Assembly: GCF_018343775.1 (NCBI RefSeq) | Contig: NZ_CP074349.1 | Span: 3,958,001-4,022,000, forward strand | Direction of reading: 5' to 3' | DNA length: 64,000 bases | From: Pseudomonas cichorii | Lineage (GTDB): Bacteria > Pseudomonadota > Gammaproteobacteria > Pseudomonadales > Pseudomonadaceae | Made by a program: the position numbers and the translations under genes | The notes under the pieces: generated by a model | The model's input: the letters and a program-made list of their open reading frames with translations, nothing else | Told to the model about the DNA's origin: nothing | Database searches by the model: none | Shown here: positions 57,393-64,000 of the stretch, one piece after another | Position numbering within the stretch: the first letter of the stretch is position 1 | Layout of the letters: every line of letters starts with the position of its first letter

Positions 57393-58073
57393 CTATATTC
57401 CGATTGATTGCACTTTGGACAGAGCGATCGAACTGCCGCCAGCCAGATTTAGTGTCATTTCCCCGCCACTCACAGCGGTTGTCACGCTGTTGACTGTTGC
57501 TGGCAGGTAAGTACTCAAGGCCGTGTTTGTGCCATTGACAGTGCCCGAGGCAACAAACCTGTAGGTTCCTGACGGTAAGGCGACGCCTTCGCTATTGAGA
57601 CCATCCCAGGTGAAACTTGCATTACCTGCGCCCTTCGCCCCCAGATCAATCGTATCAACCTGGTTATTGCTGGAGTCGTACACCTTGACCGTCGTCGCCG
57701 ACGTCGATGCAGGCACTACAACAGAGCCGGACAAACCTTTGCTGGTATCGACCTGAGTAGTGCCTGTTTCAACAATCACCGAACGACCCACCAGCGAAGA
57801 AGCCTGCAGGGCCTGAGAGGACTTGTAGCTGGTCGCAATCGAGTCAACGGTCGAGGTCAGATTCTGCATGCTTTCCAGACTGCTGAACTGCGCCAACTGC
57901 GCAACGAATTGCGTATTGTCCTGCGGATCCAGCGGGTTCTGGTTTTTCATCTGGGTGACGAGCAACTGCAGGAACGCATCCTTGCCCAGCGCCTCACTCG
58001 AATTGGTCGCAGTGGCTTTGGGGTTCTGCAGCGAGTTTATAAAACTCGTCGATACATCGTTTTCAACGGCCAT
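57393..58073 (-). CDS. flgD: Hook assembly scaffold FlgD
   Basis: The 226 residues have the N-terminal FlgD signature (LGKDAFLQLLVTQMKNQNPL, DPQDNTQFVAQLAQFSSLES) and a C-terminal Ig-like and Tudor-like part (ASFTWDGLNSEGVALPSGTY). FlgD caps the growing hook. It is 15 bases after flgC. Confidence 0.95.
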   Translation of the reverse strand: MAVENDVSTSFINSLQNPKATATNSSEALGKDAFLQLLVTQMKNQNPLDPQDNTQFVAQLAQFSSLESMQNLTSTVDSIATSYKSSQALQASSLVGRSVIVETGTTQVDTSKGLSGSVVVPASTSATTVKVYDSSNNQVDTIDLGAKGAGNASFTWDGLNSEGVALPSGTYRFVASGTVNGTNTALSTYLPATVNSVTTAVSGGEMTLNLAGGSSIALSKVQSIGI

Positions 58074-58088
58074 AACGTTCGCCCTTTA

Positions 58089-58529
58089 TTACTGACCGAG
58101 GGTCAGAACTTTCTGCATCATGGATTTTGCGGTGTTCATGATTTCGGCGTTCGTCTGGAACGAACGGCTGGCGGAAATCATGTCAGCCATTTCTTCCACG
58201 ACGTTGACGTTGGGGTAGTAGACGTACCCGTTCTTGTCAGCGGAGGGATGATTAGGCTCGAAACGCGCTTCAAGGTTGGAGCTGTCTTCGATGATGCCGT
58301 TGACCTGAACGCCCTGACCGGCATCGCTCTGATCCTGAAACAGCGAACCACCGTTGGACTGCTGACCCTGCAATACGGTTGCGAACACCGGGTGACGGGC
58401 ACGGTAGGTCTGATCCATGCTCGATGACACGGTCTCGGCGTTGGCGATGTTACTGGCCGTGGTGTTCAGACGCGTGGTCTGGGCACTCATGGCGCTACCG
58501 GCAATGTTGAACACATTGGCTAGTGACAT
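58089..58529 (-). CDS. flgC: Proximal rod protein FlgC
   Basis: The 146 residues have the rod signature (TTRLNTTASNIANAETVSSS) and end in MADMISASRSFQTNAEIMNT. FlgC is a rod subunit. It lies three bases after flgB. Confidence 0.96.
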   Translation of the reverse strand: MSLANVFNIAGSAMSAQTTRLNTTASNIANAETVSSSMDQTYRARHPVFATVLQGQQSNGGSLFQDQSDAGQGVQVNGIIEDSSNLEARFEPNHPSADKNGYVYYPNVNVVEEMADMISASRSFQTNAEIMNTAKSMMQKVLTLGQ

Positions 58530-58532
58530 GGA

Positions 58533-58940
58533 TTATTCTCCGCGCAGGGCTGAGATCAGCCCTTTGAATTTGCTGTTGAGCAGGGTGAAACTGGCCTGGA
58601 AACCCATGGCGTTATCGGTGTAGCTGGCCTGCTCGACCTGCGAATCGACGGTGTTCTGGTCCAGCGAAGGCTGAGACGGGGTGCGGTACATCAACGTACC
58701 ATCGCCATTGCCCATGCCTTCAGCTTCGATATGACGGTTATTGGTCATGTTCAGCGCAAAACGACCGTTCTGAGCCTTCTCGTTTTCGGCGGCCAGCACC
58801 GAGGAAAAGTCCAGATCACGGGCCTTGAAATTCGGGGTATCGGCGTTGGAAATGTTGTTGGCCAACACCTCTGCACGCTGAGCCCGGAAGTTGAGGGCCT
58901 TTTCGTGTATGCCTAATGCTTTATCGAAGCTGATGCTCAT
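58533..58940 (-). CDS. flgB: Proximal rod protein FlgB
   Basis: The 135 residues (MSISFDKALGIHEKALNFRA, LANNISNADTPNFKARDLDF) match FlgB. It is the first gene of flgBCDE, with a strong sigma-54 promoter 45 bases upstream. Confidence 0.96.
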   Translation of the reverse strand: MSISFDKALGIHEKALNFRAQRAEVLANNISNADTPNFKARDLDFSSVLAAENEKAQNGRFALNMTNNRHIEAEGMGNGDGTLMYRTPSQPSLDQNTVDSQVEQASYTDNAMGFQASFTLLNSKFKGLISALRGE

Positions 58941-58985
58941 TTCGGGAAACCTTTGCCGGTTGACCTGATTCTCGTATCACTGAGA

Positions 58986-59003
58986 AAGCAATCAGCGTGC
59001 CAA
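58986..59003 (-). promoter_or_regulatory. Sigma-54 promoter of flgBCDE
   Basis: The minus strand reads TTGGCACGCTGATTGCTT, a perfect match to TTGGCACG-N4-TTGC. It lies between flgB and the transporter operon, so flgB keeps its own promoter despite the unusual neighbour. Confidence 0.9.
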
Positions 59004-59173
59004 ATCCATAAAGCCAGTGTTTGCGGGGTCTGTAGCGACATGCAGGTCGGCAATGCCAGAAAAGCGGCAAGGCATTTCCGCTACGAAGGGTTAAAGCGGC
59101 AAGGGATGTGCCGTTTTTTTGCCATGTCCGCGGCAGGACAGGTTTGCCGCAGATGGCAGAATCACCGAGCCTG

Positions 59174-60454
59174 TCACCGGGCGGTGGCAGGCAACTCGAC
59201 ATAACCGGGTTTCAGGCCGGAAACCTCGACCCCCTGAGGCATCGCACGACCGGCAGTGACCATGACCCGCTGCGGCGCATCGGCCATGTCTTTGCGATAG
59301 ACAATGAAAGTTCGGCCTTCGGCATCCTGGCGCAACACCTCAGGCGGCACCGCGAAGCCGTTGTCAGCCCGATAAGTGACGATCGCCAGCCGGGCACTCA
59401 TGCCAAGGCGGACCTTCACCTGTTGGGCCGGCGTCAGGGAAGCGATGCTGATGACCACTTCGTACGTCGTACCGCCGCCGAAATCGGGGGCCACGCCCTG
59501 CGCAGCAATCGAAGACAGGGTTCCCTGCAGGGTAATACCCTCGAAGCCATCACCCGTGACCTGCACAGGCATGCCATCGGCCAGTTGATGCAGATCCACC
59601 TCTTCGACACGGGCAACCGCCCGGATCTGCTCCAGACTCGCCAGCTCGAAAAGCGGCGTACCCTGAGGCATGCGCATCCCTTGCTGGATCAAGGGCGCAA
59701 CGCCTCCTTCCGGCCTCTGTGGGCGCAATACAATCCCGGCAAACGGCGCCTCGATTTCCCGGTGGGCATGCAGAGCCTGCAAGGCCTGATAACGCGACTG
59801 GGCATTGGCCAGCTCCATATCGGCTATCTGGCGATTTTCACCCTTGCCCTTCTCCATGACGGCATTCAATTCGGACTGCGAGGCTGTCATGTCAAGTCGC
59901 TGGACCCTGGCCTGCTGCTCGAGTGAATCCACATCCATGCGCGCGACAATACCCCGCTCGAACAAGCGGCGCGTATCCGCCAGTTTTCGCTCGGTATCGC
60001 TCAGTCCGTACTGAGCACTTGTGAGCGCTCGACGCGCACGTGCCACCTCTTCGCCCTGCGCCCAGTTTTCCATATCCTTTACTGTGCGCTGAAGCTTCAA
60101 CTGGGCAGCCAGCGCCTCACGCAACTGGATATCCAGTTGTGCGGTATCCAGCGTCAGCAAGTGCTGACCACGCTCGACCCGCTGCCCCTCGACGACAGCG
60201 ACCTGCTGCACGACACCTTCAAACGGAGCTGCCATCGTTGATCGGCTGGCTGCCTCGATTCGCCCCACCAGCCCCAACTGACTCTCCAGCAATTGCGGCT
60301 GCACGGCTATCCAGCGAACGTCTGGCGATGCCGATTCGGACTGCGACTGATAGCCATAGACAAGGCCCGCAAGAAGCCCGGCGGCAACAACGCCAGCGAC
60401 AGCAGCCCGAACACCGACGCGAGAGGTGCGCAATCGCGTCAGATACTTAGTCAT
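59174..60454 (-). CDS. Periplasmic adaptor (HlyD/MacA family) of an export system
   Basis: The 426 residues from ATG 60454 have one N-terminal membrane anchor (about 14-34), a lipoyl half-motif (AAPFEGVVQQVAVVEGQRVE), a long coiled-coil hairpin (about 105-205), the second lipoyl half (IEAPFAGIVLRPQ) and beta-barrel domains. Such adaptors link an inner-membrane ABC transporter to TolC. It overlaps the end of the upstream TolC-like gene by eight bases, is the last gene of the operon, and ends 170 bases before the flgB promoter. The open frame extends 25 codons upstream without support. Confidence 0.85.
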   Translation of the reverse strand: MTKYLTRLRTSRVGVRAAVAGVVAAGLLAGLVYGYQSQSESASPDVRWIAVQPQLLESQLGLVGRIEAASRSTMAAPFEGVVQQVAVVEGQRVERGQHLLTLDTAQLDIQLREALAAQLKLQRTVKDMENWAQGEEVARARRALTSAQYGLSDTERKLADTRRLFERGIVARMDVDSLEQQARVQRLDMTASQSELNAVMEKGKGENRQIADMELANAQSRYQALQALHAHREIEAPFAGIVLRPQRPEGGVAPLIQQGMRMPQGTPLFELASLEQIRAVARVEEVDLHQLADGMPVQVTGDGFEGITLQGTLSSIAAQGVAPDFGGGTTYEVVISIASLTPAQQVKVRLGMSARLAIVTYRADNGFAVPPEVLRQDAEGRTFIVYRKDMADAPQRVMVTAGRAMPQGVEVSGLKPGYVELPATAR

Positions 60455-61922
60455 TGAGATCAATATCCCAGCTCTCCAGAGTCGTACCCAGCGTCTGATC
60501 CAGACTTGTCTGGGCATTGAGGTAAGCAATCAATGCATTGAGGCGAGCATTTTCGGCATTGCGCAGGTCGGCCTCGAAACTCAGGACCTGAAAGTTGCTG
60601 GAGCGGCCGGACTGCAATTTCTCCCGCTCGATATTCAGTTTGCGAAGCGACAACTCACGCGCCCTCTGGGAAATCTCATACTGTCGCCAACGGGTCCTCA
60701 GGTCGCGCACACCATCCCCTACATCCTGCGCCAGGGACTGATTCGCCTCAGCCAGGAGCAGCTCCTGATTTTCCACATCGACCCGCGCTCGCACCTCGGC
60801 TTGCCGCCGACTCAAATCACCAATCGGGATATCGATCTGAACACCGGCATAGCCCTCCCAGGTACGGTTTGTGCTGGGGCCGAAATCATTCTGGGAACGA
60901 TCACGCACCTGAGTGGCACCGCCGATCAATGACACATCCCATAACCGCTCGTTACGGGCGACAAGAAGATTGATTTCCGCCTGCTTGCCGGCAATCAAGC
61001 GAGTGAGATAGGCAGGCTGCCGCTCCCTCGCAGTGAGCAAAGCCTGCTGCGCACTGACCTCGATACGACGCGCATCAAGCACCTCGACCGCACGCAATCG
61101 CGTGCCCAGGTCCAGGGCCAGGAGACGCAACAGTTCAAGGCGACTGGCATCCAGCTGGTTGGCTGCCTCCTCTATCGCCAGTTCCTGAGTGGCGACGTCA
61201 GCTTCAGTCTGAACAATGTCGAACTCTGCCATTTGCCCCGCTGAAATCATCGCCCTGTTTGCGTCAAGCAACTGACGTGAACGCTCAAGCGCATCACGCG
61301 CAATGCGTACCTGCTCCTGGGCACGCAACAATTCACGATACCCCGTAATGATCCGGTTGATGGTGTCCGAAACCGTAGACTTCAGAGCCAGACGGTTGAC
61401 CTTCTCCGAGAGAACCGCCAACCGCACGGGAGCTGTGGCCACCTCTTTTCCGGCACCTCGCAACAAAGGCTGAATGACCGTGAGGGTTGCGCCATCGTTA
61501 CGAGTGCGGCCTGCCGTGTCGGCCATGGTCAGTTGATTCGACCAGGCAAGGGAAAGCTGGGTCCCGTACTCACCCAGCATTGTGGTCTGGGGAATGACTT
61601 CAGCCTGACGATAGTGATCGCTCTGATTGCGCGTCGCCAGATAACGGCTGCTGAGTACCAGCTTGGGCGTAAAGAGGTCCTGGGCAACACGCAAATCGAA
61701 CTTCTGGGCAATGCGATCAAGATAGGCACTGCGAATGGAGCGGTTGTCCCGCAACCCCAGAAATACCGCATCGGCCAGGGTCAGCTCGATCGTCTGCTCA
61801 CTCAGGGAGACTGCCCGACCCGGCATGCTCGGACCGCCCGGCACAAGCGGCGCCGCCACGGCAGACTCAAGGCCACCAAGAACCAGGCAGCACACCAACA
61901 GATTCCGACAAAGATCAATCAT
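60447..61922 (-). CDS. TolC-family outer-membrane channel protein
   Basis: The 491 residues have a signal peptide (MIDLCRNLLVCCLVLGGLES, AVAA cleavage) and two TolC/OEP repeats rich in coiled coil (VRIARDALERSRQLLDANRA; YEISQRARELSLRKLNIERE). It would form the outer-membrane duct for the adaptor and ABC transporter next to it. It overlaps the permease gene upstream by eight bases. The substrate cannot be told from sequence. Confidence 0.87.
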   Translation of the reverse strand: MIDLCRNLLVCCLVLGGLESAVAAPLVPGGPSMPGRAVSLSEQTIELTLADAVFLGLRDNRSIRSAYLDRIAQKFDLRVAQDLFTPKLVLSSRYLATRNQSDHYRQAEVIPQTTMLGEYGTQLSLAWSNQLTMADTAGRTRNDGATLTVIQPLLRGAGKEVATAPVRLAVLSEKVNRLALKSTVSDTINRIITGYRELLRAQEQVRIARDALERSRQLLDANRAMISAGQMAEFDIVQTEADVATQELAIEEAANQLDASRLELLRLLALDLGTRLRAVEVLDARRIEVSAQQALLTARERQPAYLTRLIAGKQAEINLLVARNERLWDVSLIGGATQVRDRSQNDFGPSTNRTWEGYAGVQIDIPIGDLSRRQAEVRARVDVENQELLLAEANQSLAQDVGDGVRDLRTRWRQYEISQRARELSLRKLNIEREKLQSGRSSNFQVLSFEADLRNAENARLNALIAYLNAQTSLDQTLGTTLESWDIDLND

Positions 61923-63129
61923 CGCGCAACGCCTGTACCGGTTCCAGGCGAGCCGCCATCAAGGCCGGGTTCAATCCGAAGAAAAGCCCCACCAGCAGCG
62001 AACTGACAATACCCAGCGGGAGCGAAGGCAACGACAAGGTGAAGCCCCAGCCCGACACTACCGAAAACAGCCAGGCAGCCAGCAGCCCCAGACACGCGCC
62101 TATCGTCGCTCCTGCAATGGACAACACAGCCGCCTCCAGCAGAAAGAGTCGCCCGATATCCACAGGACGCGCGCCCAGCGCCATGCGAACACCAATCTCA
62201 CGGCGTCGCTCGGACACATTCATGACCATCACATTCATGACCCCGACACCGCCTACCAACAGGGAAATACCGCCCAGGCCCGCCAGCAGATAGGAAAAGG
62301 TCCGGGACTGTTGCGCCAGACCATCAATCAATTGCTGGGGAATCTGTACCTGGACATCGCGCCCCGGCGCCAGCGTTTGTAGATAGCTACTCAAGGCGTT
62401 TCCATCCTGCTCCAGGGTTTCGCCGCCTCCGCCCCTGGCAATGACATTGGTGATTTCCGGCTTTGAACTGATGCGCCGCATGCCTTCGATGGGGACAAAA
62501 ACAGCGTCATCCACGGAAACGGGAATAAGCGGGTTCTGCCCATGCCCGGACAGGATCCCGACCACCTCAAAAAGATAACCGTCGATCTGTATGCGTCTCC
62601 CCGCCACATCCCGAAGACTCTCGATGCCCAGCTCCCGGGCCACTTGCGCACCCAGCACGGCATAGGTGCTGCGACTGTCGTAACTGGAAAGGAACCGGCC
62701 CCGGGCAACACGCAATCCAAGCACTGCCGCCAGATCACTGGAAGTACCCGCGATATTCGTATTGTGCGTGCGCCCATCAAAACTCACTCTGGTCGAAAGC
62801 ATCATGACAGGCGCGACATGAAGAACTCCTGGAACCGCCTCCATGACCGCCGGGATATCGAGCGTTGCCGGGGCCGGACGCATCTTCATTCCCGGCACTG
62901 CCGCAAAACTGACCACCAGCATGTCGCTGCCAAGCCCCTTGAACGCGCTGATGGCCTCGTTGGCCGCGTTCTGGCCAATGTTCAACAAGGCGACCACCGA
63001 AGCGCATCCCACCGCAATGCCCAGCAAGGCCAGCAACGATCGGCGCCCCAGGAGACGCAAACTGTTCAGAGGCTCCAGGAATATCTGCCCTGTCGACGGG
63101 CCGTAATGGGCGAACCGCTCTTCAGACAT
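61915..63129 (-). CDS. MacB-type ABC transporter permease
   Basis: The 404 residues from ATG 63129 have one N-terminal membrane helix (about 28-50: RRSLLALLGIAVGCASVVAL), a large periplasmic MacB core domain (about 55-270) and three C-terminal helices with ERRREIGVRMALGARP. This is the FtsX/MacB mechanotransmission layout, but without a fused ATPase domain, unlike MacB itself. It overlaps the ATPase gene upstream by eight bases. Confidence 0.87.
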   Translation of the reverse strand: MSEERFAHYGPSTGQIFLEPLNSLRLLGRRSLLALLGIAVGCASVVALLNIGQNAANEAISAFKGLGSDMLVVSFAAVPGMKMRPAPATLDIPAVMEAVPGVLHVAPVMMLSTRVSFDGRTHNTNIAGTSSDLAAVLGLRVARGRFLSSYDSRSTYAVLGAQVARELGIESLRDVAGRRIQIDGYLFEVVGILSGHGQNPLIPVSVDDAVFVPIEGMRRISSKPEITNVIARGGGGETLEQDGNALSSYLQTLAPGRDVQVQIPQQLIDGLAQQSRTFSYLLAGLGGISLLVGGVGVMNVMVMNVSERRREIGVRMALGARPVDIGRLFLLEAAVLSIAGATIGACLGLLAAWLFSVVSGWGFTLSLPSLPLGIVSSLLVGLFFGLNPALMAARLEPVQALRDD

Positions 63130-63877
63130 GAGCAATACCGACTGGCGCCACCCGCTCTTCGAGACAACCATCACGCACATGCAGGCAACGCTGCATGTGC
63201 CGGGCCAGGGCGTTGTCGTGAGTGACCACAATCAAGGTCACGCCTTGCTCCCGGTTCAGGGAAAGCAGCAGAGAAAGAATCTCGGCAGCCGTAGCGCTGT
63301 CGAGGTTGCCGGTCGGTTCATCGGCAAGAATCAGGGCTGGCTGCCCTACAAGAGCACGGGCAATGGCAACTCTCTGCCGCTGCCCGCCGGAAAGTTCGGC
63401 AGGACGATGATGAGCCCTGTCGGCCAGCCCCACGCGCTCGATTTCTCGCTGAGCGGCCACTCGCGCAGCGTGGCGGGAATAGCCGCGATACAGCAACGGC
63501 AAGGCGACGTTATCCAGAGCATTCAGACGCGGCAGGAGGTTGAAACTCTGGAAGACAAAACCGATGAGCTGATTACGGACCTTCGCACGCAACGGTGCAG
63601 AAGCGTCGCCCATGTCCAGCCCATCCAGAAACAGGCCGCCCGCTGTCGGACGATCAAGCAGGCCGAGGATATTGAGCAGCGTACTCTTGCCTGAGCCGGA
63701 GCTGCCGACAATGGCACAGCTCTGGCCGCGCTCGATGGTCAGCGATACATCGTGCAGAACCGAATGAGATACCGCGCCTGCCTGATAGGAATGGCAGATA
63801 CGATCCAGTTGAATCAGGTTTGTGCAAGGTAGCGGCGTGGCGCTTGTGCATTGTTCCTGAGTGACGTGCCCTTCCAT
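63122..63877 (-). CDS. ABC transporter ATP-binding protein (MacB/LolD type)
   Basis: The 251 residues show Walker [10 protein letters not shown], signature [16 protein letters not shown], Walker [14 protein letters not shown] and switch His in IVVTHDN. It belongs to the LolD/MacB ATPase group and powers the permease encoded next to it. It is the first gene of the ATPase-permease-TolC-adaptor operon within the window. The 123 bases beyond its start, to the window edge, hold no feature I can name. Confidence 0.9.
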   Translation of the reverse strand: MEGHVTQEQCTSATPLPCTNLIQLDRICHSYQAGAVSHSVLHDVSLTIERGQSCAIVGSSGSGKSTLLNILGLLDRPTAGGLFLDGLDMGDASAPLRAKVRNQLIGFVFQSFNLLPRLNALDNVALPLLYRGYSRHAARVAAQREIERVGLADRAHHRPAELSGGQRQRVAIARALVGQPALILADEPTGNLDSATAAEILSLLLSLNREQGVTLIVVTHDNALARHMQRCLHVRDGCLEERVAPVGIAHV

Positions 63878-64000
63878 TGCGTACAGCCTTCTCCATGACC
63901 TCGTATTCGCCCGCCCTTATATCACCTCGACAAAGGGTGTTGGAGCGTTTTTTTGCCTGACGAGAAAAATTCATACTGTCATTCAACGGATGGCACTTGA

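Noticed and set aside
63878..64000. Longer N-terminus for the ABC ATPase, up to 63986
   Set aside because: That open stretch is in a different frame from the ATPase and shows no family similarity.
1..64000. CRISPR arrays, tRNA or rRNA genes, insertion sequences
   Set aside because: I saw no regularly spaced repeats of CRISPR type, no cloverleaf or rRNA sequence and no transposase gene.

Overview
The window is a nearly uninterrupted flagellar and chemotaxis gene cluster of a Pseudomonas, and almost every gene is on the minus strand. Gene order (cheW-parP-parC-motD-motC-cheB-cheA-cheZ-cheY-fliA-fleN-flhF-flhA-flhB-fliR...), FleQ/FleSR/FleN regulation, sigma-54 promoters and the flagellin sequence all fit the genus. 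The flagellin is 282 residues, and beside it lies a glycosylation island (a 1192-residue and a 970-residue glycosyltransferase plus a ketoacyl-ACP synthase III). This matches the fgt1-fgt2-orf3 arrangement known from the P. syringae group, so a member of that group or a close relative is the best guess.

Layout, left to right: (1) 1-356, the end of a plus-strand FlhB C-terminal-domain paralogue and a REP-type inverted repeat. (2) 357-12734, chemotaxis core, polar-array proteins ParC/ParP, the MotCD stator, sigma-28 (FliA), the flagellar number regulator FleN and the placement GTPase FlhF. (3) 12746-18501, the export gate FlhA (frameshifted here), FlhB, FliR, FliQ, FliP and FliO. (4) 18502-22028, switch proteins FliN and FliM, FliL, and hook-length protein FliK. 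(5) 22115-24529, the HptB-HsbR-HsbA phosphorelay/partner-switch module. (6) 24585-30361, FliJ, FliI, FliH, FliG, FliF, FliE. (7) 30602-34820, regulators FleR, FleS, FleQ. (8) 34998-38661, FliT, FliS, FliD, FlaG and flagellin. (9) 38993-46822, the flagellin glycosylation island. (10) 46911-58940, rod, ring, hook and junction genes flgL to flgB, interrupted by one small plus-strand secreted-protein gene and a REPIN-like repeat. (11) 59174-63877, a TolC / adaptor / ABC permease / ABC ATPase export operon where many pseudomonads carry cheR and cheV.

The hierarchy can be read from the DNA. FleQ (sigma-54 activator) is encoded here, and sequences with exact GG-N10-GC spacing lie upstream of fleS, fliE, fliL, fliK, flhA, flgB and flgF; a weaker one precedes fliD. 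A sigma-28 promoter precedes fliC. FleQ should switch on FleSR and the basal body, FleSR the later structural genes, and FliA the flagellin. FleN and FlhF set number and position at the pole, and ParC/ParP place the chemoreceptor array.

The most notable observations are: a single-base deletion that breaks flhA at codon 313 while every other flagellar gene is intact; four repeats in the CheA linker that resemble the CheY-docking motif of FliM; conservation of all six serines known to be glycosylated in P. syringae flagellin next to the matching glycosyltransferases; a conservative change at the last residue of the flg22 epitope; and the transporter operon abutting flgB.
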